A stretch of DNA of 64,000 bases. Source: Synechococcus sp. LA31 (GTDB lineage: Bacteria; Cyanobacteriota; Cyanobacteriia; PCC-6307; Cyanobiaceae). The notes below the pieces were generated by a model that did no database searches, was not told the DNA's origin, and was given only the letters and a program-made list of their open reading frames with translations. Location of the stretch: positions 1,426,001-1,490,000 of the forward strand of contig NZ_CP075523.1 in NCBI RefSeq assembly GCF_018502385.1, read 5' to 3'. Position 1 is the first letter of the stretch. The number at the start of each line of letters is the position of its first letter. The translations under genes and the position numbers were made by a program. This document shows, piece by piece, positions 1 through 8,758 of the stretch.

Positions 1-1039
1 GCATGGATTGCTTGCGTTCGGCCTTGGGATCACGGCTACCGGCCACCGCCAGCTCCGCATCCATCAGGGTGCGGCCGGTGGCCTGGAGATACACATCATC
101 AAGGCTGGGCCGGCTCTGAGCGAGGGCGAAGACCGGCAGCTGGGCCGCGTTGAGCTGACGGCGCAGTTGCTCCACCACCCCGTCGTGCTCCACCACCAGA
201 TTGAGTGAATAGCCCTGGGCGCGGTTCACCACCACCTGGCGCACGCCCTCGCAGCCCTGCAGCAGCTGCTGCACCCGCAGGGCTTCCTGTTCATCGCTGA
301 ATTCACGCACCCTCAGGGTGACCCGATCGCCCCCCAGCGCCGCCTTCAGTTCCGAGGGTTGACCGGCGGCGATGACCCGGCCGCCCTCGATGATGGCGAG
401 CTGATCAGCAAGGGCATCCACCTCCTCGAGGTAATGGCTACTGAGCAGCACCGTGGTGCCCTGATCGCGTAGCTGGCGGAGCACCTGCCAGATCGCTGCG
501 CGGCTCTCGATATCGAGCCCCACGGTGGGTTCATCCAGCACCAGCACCTGGGGCTGGTGCAACAGGCCCGAGGCCAAATCCAGGCGGCGACGCATCCCAC
601 CGGAGTAGGTGCCGCTGCGGCGATCTATCCACTCGCCCATGGCCAGCAGCTCGATGAGCTCGGCAATGCGTTGATCGCGCCTGCTGCGGGGCAGGTGATA
701 CAGATCTCCCTGCAGCTGCAGCAGTTCGCGGCCCGAAAGGATCTTGTCGAGCGCAACCTCCTGTGCCACATACCCCAGCCGCTCACGCACGGCCCGCGGG
801 TTGGCGAGGGCATCCAGCCCTGCCACGCGCACGCTGCCACTTGAGGGAGCCAGCAGGGTGGCGAGGATGCGCAGGGTGGTGGTTTTGCCCGCCCCATTGG
901 GACCGAGCAGACCAAACAGACTGCCGGTGGGCACGCTCAGATTGAGACCATCGAGGGCTACCACGGCCTTCTCGGCCTTGCCGTAGCGCTTGCTCACGTT
1001 GTGGAGCTCGATCACCGCTTCCGGCATCTCTTGCCGCAT
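1..1039 (-). CDS. ABC transporter ATP-binding protein, DrrA type (3' end cut by window edge)
   Basis: This is the ATPase subunit of an ABC-2 type exporter. About 346 codons are visible and the frame is still open at base 1, so the stop lies outside. Reading the minus strand from ATG at 1039 gives Walker A GLLGPNGAGKTTT, the signature YSGGMRRRLDLA, Walker B VLDEPTVGLD, and a C-terminal SLDDVYLQATGRTL stretch typical of daunorubicin-resistance-like ATPases. It lies directly downstream of ctaB on the same strand, so it may be cotranscribed with ctaA-ctaB. The permease would be expected beyond the window edge. A second in-frame ATG at 1027 is an alternative start. The family is clear; the substrate is not. 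Confidence 0.88.
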   Translation of the reverse strand, partial: MRQEMPEAVIELHNVSKRYGKAEKAVVALDGLNLSVPTGSLFGLLGPNGAGKTTTLRILATLLAPSSGSVRVAGLDALANPRAVRERLGYVAQEVALDKILSGRELLQLQGDLYHLPRSRRDQRIAELIELLAMGEWIDRRSGTYSGGMRRRLDLASGLLHQPQVLVLDEPTVGLDIESRAAIWQVLRQLRDQGTTVLLSSHYLEEVDALADQLAIIEGGRVIAAGQPSELKAALGGDRVTLRVREFSDEQEALRVQQLLQGCEGVRQVVVNRAQGYSLNLVVEHDGVVEQLRRQLNAAQLPVFALAQSRPSLDDVYLQATGRTLMDAELAVAGSRDPKAERKQSM

Positions 1040-1088
1040 CACTTCAGCCAAGCGCCCAGGCTCCGCACAGCCATTGAGAGGAATCAAT

Positions 1089-2117
1089 CTAGAAAGCTGA
1101 GGCCGGCAATATCGCCGCAAGGGTGAAACCTGGTTTGCCGGACCCGGCCATAGCGATCAAATCCCAGCCTTGGCTGCTGAACTGCTCACCAGCCGGAAGG
1201 CGCGCCATCAAGAGCAATAGGCAGATTCCAAAGAGATAGAAGATCGACCAGCGGAACAGGCCACGGGCGCGCTGCACGTCGTCGGGATCTTGATGCAGGC
1301 GCCAGGCCATCTGGATCAAGCGGGCGTTGAAGGGCAGCAGCAGCAGGCCGTAAAGCAAACCACCGCTAGGCAAGGCCCACACCCCAAGCAGGCTGAGGGC
1401 CACGGTGGCGGCCGCATAGAGGCTGATGCCCCGGGCCGTAGCGGCCGTGCCCTTCACCACCGGGAGCATGGGGATGCCCACAGCGCGGTAGTCGTCCTTG
1501 AGAAGCAGGGCCAAAGCCCAGAAGTGGGCAGGCGTCCACACCATTACCAGCGCGAACAACCACCAGCTGCTCAAGCCCAGGTGGCCGGTAGCGGCGGCGG
1601 CGCCCACCAGAGGCGGAATCGCTCCAGCCACACCACCGATCACGATGTTCTGGGTGGTGCGCGGCTTGAGCAGCACGGTGTAGAGCAGCACGTAGCTACA
1701 CAGGCCCAGCAACGCCAGGCTTGCGGCCAGGCAGTTCACCCCTCCCACCAGCAGGGTGGAAGCGGTGAGCGCCAGGGCCACCGCGATGGCAAAGGCTGTG
1801 CCCATCGAGAGGCGGCCAGATGGCAGGGCACGAGCGCTGGTGCGCTGCATCCGGCCATCAAGCTCCTGCTCCCAAAGACAATTGAGAACGCCGGCAGCGG
1901 CAGCAGCCAAGGCACCGCCACCGAGGGTGCAGGCCAGCCGCAGCGGCGGCAAAGGCCATCCTTCCGAGAGGGCCATCCCCCCCAACGTGGTGGCCAACAG
2001 CAGCGGAATCAGCCGCGGCTTGGCGATCTCCAGCCAAGGGGGGAGCTTGATACGCGCCCGCGAGGGCACGACCTGCTCGCGGGTGAGGCCTGTGGATGCA
2101 GCAGGGGCACTAACCAT
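1089..2117 (-). CDS. ctaB: Protoheme IX farnesyltransferase (heme O synthase)
   Basis: It transfers a farnesyl group to protoheme to make heme O, the first step toward the heme A used by the aa3 oxidase encoded next door. The 342-residue protein is an all-helical UbiA-family membrane enzyme. The first prenyl-diphosphate-binding motif is visible as N79-x3-E83-x3-D87 (NCLWEQELD), and the second Asp-rich region as [15 protein letters not shown]. Its ATG overlaps the 3' end of ctaA by 8 bases, so the two are translationally coupled. The N-terminal 25 residues before the first helix are poorly conserved and the true start could be slightly internal. Confidence 0.95.
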   Translation of the reverse strand: MVSAPAASTGLTREQVVPSRARIKLPPWLEIAKPRLIPLLLATTLGGMALSEGWPLPPLRLACTLGGGALAAAAAGVLNCLWEQELDGRMQRTSARALPSGRLSMGTAFAIAVALALTASTLLVGGVNCLAASLALLGLCSYVLLYTVLLKPRTTQNIVIGGVAGAIPPLVGAAAATGHLGLSSWWLFALVMVWTPAHFWALALLLKDDYRAVGIPMLPVVKGTAATARGISLYAAATVALSLLGVWALPSGGLLYGLLLLPFNARLIQMAWRLHQDPDDVQRARGLFRWSIFYLFGICLLLLMARLPAGEQFSSQGWDLIAMAGSGKPGFTLAAILPASAF

Positions 2118-3036
2118 GGGAGAACTCCTGCAGGGAAGGGGACAAAAAGCTGCGGCTCAAGAGAGCGGCCAGCACCGCCACTAGGAAGGCCGCCATTAAC
2201 TGATGCGCCACGGTGACGGCCGGCACGGCCAGGGTGAGGCGCAAACTCATCACACCAAGAGCGATCTGAGCCAGCACCGCTAGGGCGGCCAAGCCAGCCA
2301 GCAGTCGCTCAGGGGGGCGCCGCCAGAACACCAGGGCAGCAGCCGCGAGAACGGCCAGAGCCACGGGTCGGGCGCCGAGGCGATGGGCCAGCAGCCAGCC
2401 GCAGCCCTCGCCGGAGCTGAGGCAGCGGCCAGCAGCCCACTGGGTAGCCATCAGGCCACCCAGCAAACACTGGGCCAAAGCCAGCAGGGCCACAGCCCCG
2501 ATGAACCAAGGCCAAGCCATGCTCAACCAGCCACGGCGACTGGATGGAAGCCGTGGTGTTGTGAATGGCTCCTGCAGCAGCACCTGGGTGCAGGCACTGA
2601 GCACGGCAACGAGGAGTAATGCCGTCACCAGATGCGCCGTGACCACCGAGAACGGCAACAACAGGGTGACGGTGAGAGCACCAAGGCCCCCCTGCACAGC
2701 CACCAGCAGCAGGGCAGCGGCAGACAACCAGGGCACCCAGCGGGGCAACTCACGACGCCACCACCAACTCACTGCGGCCTGCACCAGCAAGCCAACACCC
2801 ACCACGAAGGCATCAAGCCGGTGAAACCACTCCAGGAACACCTGCAGGTTCATCTGCCGGCCTGGGAGCAGTGAGCCGTAGCAAAGGGGCCAATCGGGGC
2901 AGGCCAAACCGGCTTCCATCACACGGGTGGCGCCACCGATGCCCACCAGCGCGATCAGAGCCACCAGCAGATGGGCGCTAAGGGCGCCGAGAACGGCACG
3001 CCGACTGGCCGGTGCCTGGAACGTGATGGCCGTCAT
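2110..3036 (-). CDS. ctaA: Heme A synthase (COX15/CtaA family)
   Basis: It oxidises the C8 methyl of heme O to the formyl group of heme A in the cytoplasmic membrane. The 308-residue protein has about eight hydrophobic helices, a conserved extracytoplasmic Cys pair (C46 and C52 in CPDWPLC) and candidate heme-ligand histidines in SAHLLVAL (H22), EWFHRLDAF (H72), [10 protein letters not shown] and VAHQLMAAF. It is first in the minus-strand unit ctaA-ctaB-ABC ATPase and is divergent from ctaC, which fits co-regulation of the oxidase and its cofactor pathway. Confidence 0.95.
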   Translation of the reverse strand: MTAITFQAPASRRAVLGALSAHLLVALIALVGIGGATRVMEAGLACPDWPLCYGSLLPGRQMNLQVFLEWFHRLDAFVVGVGLLVQAAVSWWWRRELPRWVPWLSAAALLLVAVQGGLGALTVTLLLPFSVVTAHLVTALLLVAVLSACTQVLLQEPFTTPRLPSSRRGWLSMAWPWFIGAVALLALAQCLLGGLMATQWAAGRCLSSGEGCGWLLAHRLGARPVALAVLAAAALVFWRRPPERLLAGLAALAVLAQIALGVMSLRLTLAVPAVTVAHQLMAAFLVAVLAALLSRSFLSPSLQEFSHG

Positions 3037-3223
3037 TCAGCTGCGCTTTAGGCGGTTGCCATGAAGCTAACGAGGTCAACACAGAGCCACACGATTGCAT
3101 CGATCACCGTTGCACTCGGTGTGCAATTCCTCACCCCATCACGCTCGAATGCTGCGAACACCAACAGCCGCAGCACGAGCAGCCCCAGCCTCCATAGGGT
3201 TAAGCATCTGTGCGGCCGCAGCC
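3037..3223. promoter_or_regulatory. Divergent intergenic region between ctaA and ctaC
   Basis: These 187 bases separate the ctaA start (minus) from the chosen ctaC start (plus) and must hold promoters for both oxidase units. The region is somewhat AT-richer than the flanking genes. The ctaC frame stays open upstream to 3095, but that extension would add 43 residues that look unlike a CtaC signal, so I treat the stretch as non-coding. I cannot assign individual boxes with confidence. Confidence 0.35.
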
Positions 3224-4057
3224 ATGCGGATTCCACCTGCGATCCTCACCCTCCTGGCCGGCATGGCGCTGGTGCTCACAGGGCTTTGGGTTGGCCAAAA
3301 CATCAACCTGCTGCCCGTTCAGGCCAGCGTGAATGCGCCGGTTTACGACGAACTCTTTAAGGTTTTATTCAGCATTGGCACGATCCTGTTTCTCGGGATC
3401 GTGGGCCTGATCATCTACAGCTTGGCCAGGTTCCGCCGACGCGTGGGCGACAGCGGTGATGGTGCTGCGATCGAAGGCAATCTGCCCCTGGAAATCCTCT
3501 GGACGGCGATCCCTGCCGTGGTGGTGCTGTTTGTTGGGATCTACAGCTACGACATTTACGACCGTATGGGCGGCATGACACCGCTCAACGACCACAGCAT
3601 GCACAGCATGCAAGCCAGCGAGGAGCGCACTTGGGGCGGCATCAGCCCCGTCGCCCTCGACGGCGATGGTGCGATCACGCCCCTACCGGTGGATGTCACG
3701 GCGATGCAGTTTGCCTTCATCTTTCACTACCCCGACTCCGACATCACCAGCGGTGAGCTGCACGTGCCAGTGGGGCAGCCCGTGGCTCTCCAAATGAAAG
3801 CTCTCGATGTGATTCACGCCTTCTGGGTGCCGCAGTTCCGCCTCAAGCAAGACGTGATTCCAGGGCAACCCACCCTGCTCAGCTTCACACCCACACGGGC
3901 GGGGCAGTACCCCATTGTGTGTGCCGAACTCTGCGGCCCATATCACGGGGGCATGCGCTCCAACGTGATCGTTGAAGAGCCGGAGACCTTCGCCGCCTGG
4001 GTAGCCAAGAACAGTCCGGCCGCTCCTGTCGCCACCCCCACACCGGTGCAGTCATGA
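3224..4057 (+). CDS. ctaC: Cytochrome c oxidase subunit II
   Basis: This subunit takes electrons from cytochrome c or plastocyanin through the binuclear CuA centre and passes them to subunit I. I start at ATG 3224 (277 aa), because MRIPPAILTLLAGMALVLTG is a good signal/anchor. A second membrane helix follows at about 49-67 and a third at 92-107. The cupredoxin domain carries all CuA ligands: H198 in DVIHAFWVP, then C233, E235, C237, H241 and M244 in CAELCGPYHGGM. The stop overlaps the ctaD start (ATGA), as expected in a ctaCDE operon. Confidence 0.95.
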   Translation: MRIPPAILTLLAGMALVLTGLWVGQNINLLPVQASVNAPVYDELFKVLFSIGTILFLGIVGLIIYSLARFRRRVGDSGDGAAIEGNLPLEILWTAIPAVVVLFVGIYSYDIYDRMGGMTPLNDHSMHSMQASEERTWGGISPVALDGDGAITPLPVDVTAMQFAFIFHYPDSDITSGELHVPVGQPVALQMKALDVIHAFWVPQFRLKQDVIPGQPTLLSFTPTRAGQYPIVCAELCGPYHGGMRSNVIVEEPETFAAWVAKNSPAAPVATPTPVQS

Positions 4058-5730
4058 CCCTCACCCTGACGCCTCAAACAAGCAGCGGATCCCTGCAACC
4101 ACAAGGTTGGCTGCGCTATCTGAGCTTCAGCACCGATCACAAAGTGATCGGACTGCAGTATTTGGTGTGCGGTTTCATCTTTTATCTGATCGGCGGCGCA
4201 CTAGCCGGGGCCATTCGCACTGAGCTGGTCACCCCCATCTCCGACTTTCTGCCGCGCGAGACCTACAACGAAGTGCTCACCCTGCATGGCACGGTGATGA
4301 TTTTCCTATGGATCGTGCCGGTGGTGAACGGCGCCTTCGGGAATTATCTGATCCCCTTCTACGTGGGCGCCCGCGACATGGCCTTCCCAAGGCTCAATGC
4401 CGTGGCTTTCTGGCTGATTCCACCGGCCGGGATCCTGCTGATCAGCAGCTATTTCTTCGCGAGCGCAGCCCAGTCGGGCTGGACGGCCTATCCGCCTCTG
4501 AGTACCACCACACCGGCCACCGGCCAGATCATCTGGATCCTGAGTGTGCTTCTGCTCGGGGGCAGTTCCATCTTCGGTGGCATCAATTTCATCGCCACGA
4601 TCTTGAAGTTACGCCGGCCCGGGCTGAAGCTGATGCAGCTGCCGATGTATTGCTGGGCGATGCTCGGCACCAGCATCCTCGTGGTGCTCTCCACGCCTGT
4701 GCTGGCCGGCACGTTGGTGCTACTCAGCTTTGACATCATTGCCCACACCGGCTTCTTCAATCCGGCCATGGGCGGCAATGCCGTGGTGTATCAGCACTTG
4801 TTTTGGTTCTATTCACACCCAGCGGTGTACATCATGGTGCTGCCGGCCTTCGGGCTGGTGAGTGAGATCCTGCCGGTGCACGCTCGCAAACCCCTATTTG
4901 GCTACACCACGATGGTGTACTCGATCATGGCAATTGTGTTTCTGGGGTTGATCGTGTGGGCCCACCACATGTTTACCAGTGGCACTCCACCCTGGATGCG
5001 TTTGTTCTTCACGATCGCCACGGCCTTTATCGCCGTGCCCACCGGGATCAAATTCTTCAACTGGCTAGCCACCCTCTGGGGCGGCAAAATCACGCTCAAC
5101 ACGGCAATGCTGTTCTGCTGTGGCTTCATCGTGAACTTCGTGTTCGGCGGCATCACCGGCGTTGCACTCGCCCAGGTGCCATTCGACATCCACGTGCACG
5201 ACACCTACTTCGTGGTGGGCCATTTCCACTACATCGTCTACGGCGGCACGGTGTTTGTGATCTTTGCCTCCATTTACCACTGGTATCCGAAGGTCACCGG
5301 GCGGCTGCTCAATGAACCGCTCGGGCAAGCGCACTTCTGGCTCACCTTCGTGGGCTTCAACCTCTGCTTCGCACCGCAGCACTGGTTGGGCCTCAACGGC
5401 ATGCCGCGCCGGGTGGCCGAATACGACCCACAGTTCACCCTGATCAATCAATTCAGCAGTGCCGGTGCCCTGCTGATGGCCATCAGCACCGTGCCATTCC
5501 TGATCAATGTGGTGATGAGCGCCTTCAACGGCACCCTTGCGGGCGACAACCCATGGAATGCCCTCACCCCCGAATGGCTCACCAGCTCTCCACCGCCAGT
5601 GGAGAACTGGAAAGGGGAACCGCCGCTGGTGCATGAGCCCTACGGCTACGGCGTGGCACCGGGCCAGCTGAGCCTGGAGGCCAGCAGCGGACGCGACCTA
5701 TGGACCATCGGCCAGGGAGATCAGCAATGA
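4054..5730 (+). CDS. ctaD: Cytochrome c oxidase subunit I
   Basis: This is the catalytic subunit of the aa3-type heme-copper oxidase. It reduces oxygen to water at the heme a3-CuB site and pumps protons. The 558-residue protein has twelve predicted helices. Visible ligands are H78 (LTLHGTVM, heme a), H255 and the cross-linked Y259 (WFYSHPAVYIMVLP), H304-H305 (WAHHMFTSG, CuB), and H390/H392 (VVGHFHYIVYGG, heme a3 and heme a). It overlaps ctaC upstream and ctaE downstream by 4 bases each. Confidence 0.98.
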   Translation: MTLTLTPQTSSGSLQPQGWLRYLSFSTDHKVIGLQYLVCGFIFYLIGGALAGAIRTELVTPISDFLPRETYNEVLTLHGTVMIFLWIVPVVNGAFGNYLIPFYVGARDMAFPRLNAVAFWLIPPAGILLISSYFFASAAQSGWTAYPPLSTTTPATGQIIWILSVLLLGGSSIFGGINFIATILKLRRPGLKLMQLPMYCWAMLGTSILVVLSTPVLAGTLVLLSFDIIAHTGFFNPAMGGNAVVYQHLFWFYSHPAVYIMVLPAFGLVSEILPVHARKPLFGYTTMVYSIMAIVFLGLIVWAHHMFTSGTPPWMRLFFTIATAFIAVPTGIKFFNWLATLWGGKITLNTAMLFCCGFIVNFVFGGITGVALAQVPFDIHVHDTYFVVGHFHYIVYGGTVFVIFASIYHWYPKVTGRLLNEPLGQAHFWLTFVGFNLCFAPQHWLGLNGMPRRVAEYDPQFTLINQFSSAGALLMAISTVPFLINVVMSAFNGTLAGDNPWNALTPEWLTSSPPPVENWKGEPPLVHEPYGYGVAPGQLSLEASSGRDLWTIGQGDQQ

Positions 5731-6329
5731 CCAGCCTTCAAAACGAGAGCCTTCAGCAGGAAACCGTCAGCAGCGAGCACGACCATGGCCACGGCGATCA
5801 CCGCCTGTTCGGCCTGGCCACCTTCCTCGTGGCGGATGGCATGACCTTCGCGGGGTTCTTCGCGGCCTACCTCACCTTCCGGGCCGTGAACCCGCTGCCC
5901 ACCGGCCATAACTACGAGCTGGAGCTGCTGCTACCCACAATCAACACGCTGCTGCTGCTGATCAGCAGCTTCACCTTCCACCGCGCGGGAGCCGCTCTAC
6001 GCCGCGGCGACCACCCGCTCTGCCAGCGCTGGCTACTGGTGACCGCTGCGCTGGGGTTCAGCTTCCTGGCTGGGCAGATGAAGGAATACTTTGCCCTGCC
6101 CTTCGGCCTCACCGACAACCTGTTTGCCAGCACCTTCTACGCCATTACCGGCTTCCACGGCCTGCACGTGACCCTCGGCGGGCTGATGATCCTGATTGTG
6201 TGGTGGCAGAGCCGCGAGGGCGGCCGGATCACGGTTGACAACCAGTTCCCCCTGGAAGCCGCAGAGCTCTATTGGCACTTTGTGGATGGGATCTGGGTGA
6301 TCCTTTACGGGCTCCTCTATCTGCTTTGA
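5727..6329 (+). CDS. ctaE: Cytochrome c oxidase subunit III
   Basis: This is a non-catalytic core subunit of the aa3 oxidase (200 aa, about five helices after a hydrophilic, His-rich N-terminus). The ATG at 5727 overlaps the ctaD stop (ATGA) and gives MTSLQNESLQQE; the longer reading frame from 5700 runs back into ctaD and is not needed. The helix motif FYAITGFHGLHVTLGGLM and the C-terminal ELYWHFVDGIWVILYGLLYL are diagnostic for subunit III. It is the last gene of ctaCDE; no strong hairpin terminator follows before the cyAbrB gene. Confidence 0.96.
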   Translation: MTSLQNESLQQETVSSEHDHGHGDHRLFGLATFLVADGMTFAGFFAAYLTFRAVNPLPTGHNYELELLLPTINTLLLLISSFTFHRAGAALRRGDHPLCQRWLLVTAALGFSFLAGQMKEYFALPFGLTDNLFASTFYAITGFHGLHVTLGGLMILIVWWQSREGGRITVDNQFPLEAAELYWHFVDGIWVILYGLLYLL

Positions 6330-6442
6330 ACAATTTCTCTGCTTTTGCCCTTGCGGTTGATTGCAGTTGATCGGCACAATCGGCCCAACAGTTCTCAGCC
6401 CAGCCGGTGTTCGTTGAAGAGAAAGTGAGCACGCCAGTGCAG

Positions 6443-6826
6443 ATGCTGGAAGGCAAGGCCCTACTTGATAAGGCGCGAGCCCTGAGCAATCGCCCCGAAG
6501 ATCAGATCGCCAGAGCCTGCGGCTATGTGGGTCCGAGTGGCCGCCTGCTGAAGAAAAGCTTCTACCGCGCCCTGGTGGAAGCCAAGGGATACAAGCTTCC
6601 CAGCCACGCCAGCAGTGGTGGTGGCGGGGGCAGCCGCGGCCGCCAGGCTGAATTCCGCACCAGGGTGCACGGCAATGGCAATCTCCTGATCGGCCATGCC
6701 TACACGCGGCGCATGGGATTGGAGCCGGGCCAGGAATTCAAGATTGAAATCCACGAGGAAACCGGCTCCATCTGGCTGCTGCCCATGGATGAGGGCAGCG
6801 CAGATTCGACTGATCAAGACGACTGA
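6443..6826 (+). CDS. Cyanobacterial AbrB-like transcriptional regulator (cyAbrB)
   Basis: This is a small DNA-binding protein of the cyanobacterial AbrB family, members of which modulate carbon/nitrogen and redox genes. From ATG 6443 it begins MLEGKALLDKARALSN, matching the conserved MLxGKxLL opening of cyAbrB proteins, which is why I prefer it to the in-frame GTG at 6407. The N-terminal half (to about residue 50) ends in FYRALVEAKG. A Gly/Ser linker follows, then an AbrB-like swapped-hairpin segment with GNLLIGHAYTRRMGLEPGQEF. Its stop abuts the stop of the convergent HdeD-like gene with no bases between. Confidence 0.85.
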   Translation: MLEGKALLDKARALSNRPEDQIARACGYVGPSGRLLKKSFYRALVEAKGYKLPSHASSGGGGGSRGRQAEFRTRVHGNGNLLIGHAYTRRMGLEPGQEFKIEIHEETGSIWLLPMDEGSADSTDQDD

Positions 6827-7429
6827 TCAGGCCGGTTGGGCAGGGCCACCGCGATCGTTCGGGCCGTGGAAGGCGGCACTGAACACCAGCAGATCGATGC
6901 CACTGAACAGGAAGCTGATGCCCACCAGGATGCCCAGCACACTGAGCAGCCCACCGGCCTTCATCGACACGATGATCAGCCCGAGCACAAAGGTGACCAC
7001 ACCGTTGGCTAGGCCCCAGCCCCAGCCGTTCATCTCACGGTGGGAGAGGGCCACGATCGTGGCCACCACACCTTCCACCAGAAACACGATGCCGATGGCA
7101 AAGGCCAGCGCCGCCACCTGAGCGGCAGCCGGCACGAGGCCAGCGCTGAACTGCTGAATGATCCAGGCGCCGGTCACGAGAAACAGGGTGGACACCACCA
7201 GGCGCCAGAAGCAGTGCCAGCGGCTGAGCCGGCGGGAGCGATTCAGGCTGTTGATCCAGCCGAAGATGCCACCCACCAGAAACGCCAGCGCCACGATCAC
7301 GGTGACCCAGGCGGAGGCGATCACGGGGAACAGCAAGGCCAGCACCCCCAGCACCAACAGCACGATGCCTTCGGAGATGGTGAAACTACGCAAGGAGCCC
7401 AGATCGAGCTCCGGTCTGTCGGAAGCCAT
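6827..7429 (-). CDS. HdeD/DUF308 family membrane protein
   Basis: This is a 200-residue protein of six hydrophobic helices in three similar pairs, as in the HdeD/DUF308 family (E. coli HdeD is linked to acid resistance). I start at ATG 7429 (MASDRPELDLGSLR); an in-frame ATG eleven codons upstream is possible, and the longer frame runs into ribE. It is 47 bases downstream of ribE on the same strand. The role in cyanobacteria is not known to me. Confidence 0.8.
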   Translation of the reverse strand: MASDRPELDLGSLRSFTISEGIVLLVLGVLALLFPVIASAWVTVIVALAFLVGGIFGWINSLNRSRRLSRWHCFWRLVVSTLFLVTGAWIIQQFSAGLVPAAAQVAALAFAIGIVFLVEGVVATIVALSHREMNGWGWGLANGVVTFVLGLIIVSMKAGGLLSVLGILVGISFLFSGIDLLVFSAAFHGPNDRGGPAQPA

Positions 7430-7476
7430 GAAAAACCACACCGTCTCTCGGACGGTAGGCATGGATACCAGGTTCG

Positions 7477-8145
7477 TCAGCTCCAGCCGTGCTCGGCCAA
7501 CCAGGCCGAACTGATCGTGCCCGCCTGATCGGCTGCCGCCATGCCGGATCGGTGGACCAAGAGCCGCTCGGTGTATTTGGCCAGCAGATCTGCCTCGAGG
7601 TTCACCGCATCGCCCACCCGCAAGTGCTGCAGCGTGGTGGAGCTCCAGGTGTGTGGAATCACAGCGATCCAAAACTCAGCGCCATCGGCACTGCAATCGG
7701 CCACGGTGAGGCTGATGCCATCCACGGCCACGCTGGCTTTCTCGCACACGTAGCGGCCGTAGGCGGGATCCTGCCAGCGCAGCACCAAACGCCAGGAGGC
7801 CGGCTGCTGCTCTACCGCCACCACAGTGCCCTGCCCATCCACATGGCCGCTCACCAGGTGGCCGCCGAGGCGATCGGCCAAGCGCAAGGCCGGCTCGAGA
7901 TTCACCCAGCAGCGCCGATCGGCCTTGGCCGCCAGGGTTGTACGGGCCAGGGTCTCCTCGCTCACATCGGCGCGAAAGCCCTGGGCGGAGCGGTGCGTCA
8001 CGGTGAGGCACACCCCATCCACGGCCACGCTGTCACCCAGGGCCAGGCCCGCCGGATCCAGCCCAGCTGCACTGGGAATCCGTAGCTCAACGCCGCCGCT
8101 GCAGCGCTGCAGCACAGCCACGGCCTGCACCAGCCCGGTAAACAT
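7477..8145 (-). CDS. ribE: Riboflavin synthase, alpha subunit
   Basis: It dismutates two 6,7-dimethyl-8-ribityllumazines into riboflavin and a pyrimidinedione, the last step of riboflavin synthesis. The 222-residue protein consists of two tandem lumazine-binding barrels. The first opens MFTGLVQAVAVL and carries GDSVAVDGVCLTV; the second has GHLVSGHVDGQGTV and KASVAVDGISLTVAD. Length and repeat structure are normal. The start is well supported by the conserved MFTG. It is divergent from the BFN-domain gene, with 55 bases between the starts. Confidence 0.96.
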   Translation of the reverse strand: MFTGLVQAVAVLQRCSGGVELRIPSAAGLDPAGLALGDSVAVDGVCLTVTHRSAQGFRADVSEETLARTTLAAKADRRCWVNLEPALRLADRLGGHLVSGHVDGQGTVVAVEQQPASWRLVLRWQDPAYGRYVCEKASVAVDGISLTVADCSADGAEFWIAVIPHTWSSTTLQHLRVGDAVNLEADLLAKYTERLLVHRSGMAAADQAGTISSAWLAEHGWS

Positions 8146-8200
8146 GCGGTGCCCCGATCAACCCTGGCCATAATCGGTCAAAGGCGCAGGCAGGCGAGCG

Positions 8201-8758
8201 ATGGTTGAGATGCGCGTGGCAGGCATCGCCCTCGATGCCGCCAGCCGCAGCCCGATCGTGCTGCTGCGCGACCCATCCGGGCGCCGTCAAGTGCCGATCT
8301 GGATCGACCAGGCCCAGGCGCAAAACATCATGGCCGGGCTTAAAGGACAGCCCCCGGCCCGCCCCCTCAGCCACGACCTGATGGCCGAGCTCCTGGTGGC
8401 AGGTGGGCTAGAGCTGCAGCGGGTGATCATCCACACCATCGAAGACAGCACCTTTCGGGCGGTGCTGAAGCTGAGCGGCACCGATGGCGAAAGCCACGAG
8501 CTCGATGCACGTCCCAGTGATGCCATCGCCCTGGCCCTGCGCACCGGCAGCAGCATCTGGATGCTGGAAGAGGTAGTGGCCGATGCCTCGATCCCGGTGG
8601 ATGCGGAAGCCGATGCGGAGGATGCCGCCGACTTCCGTCGTTTCCTCGATGGCATCAGCCCCGCCGAGCTGGTGCGCCACATCAACCAGGCCCAGAGCGA
8701 GCTGGAGGACAACAACGAGGAGGCACCTGATGATGAGCCCCCCAGCAGCGCCGTTTGA
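8201..8758 (+). CDS. Bifunctional nuclease (BFN/DUF151) domain protein
   Basis: This 185-residue protein has a DUF151/bifunctional-nuclease domain over roughly residues 1-135, including LLRDPSGRRQVPIWID, MAGLKGQPPARPLSHDLM and the conserved ARPSDAIALALR. The C-terminal 45 residues are acidic (VDAEADAEDAADF) and probably disordered. The fold has nuclease activity in characterised homologues; its cyanobacterial target is unknown. The following aldo/keto reductase starts inside its last codons, so the two are coupled. Confidence 0.88.
   Translation: MVEMRVAGIALDAASRSPIVLLRDPSGRRQVPIWIDQAQAQNIMAGLKGQPPARPLSHDLMAELLVAGGLELQRVIIHTIEDSTFRAVLKLSGTDGESHELDARPSDAIALALRTGSSIWMLEEVVADASIPVDAEADAEDAADFRRFLDGISPAELVRHINQAQSELEDNNEEAPDDEPPSSAV

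Noticed and set aside
1290-2216. 308-residue plus-strand frame opposite ctaB
   Set aside because: Low-complexity Gln/Gly/Arg-rich shadow of a clear ctaB gene.
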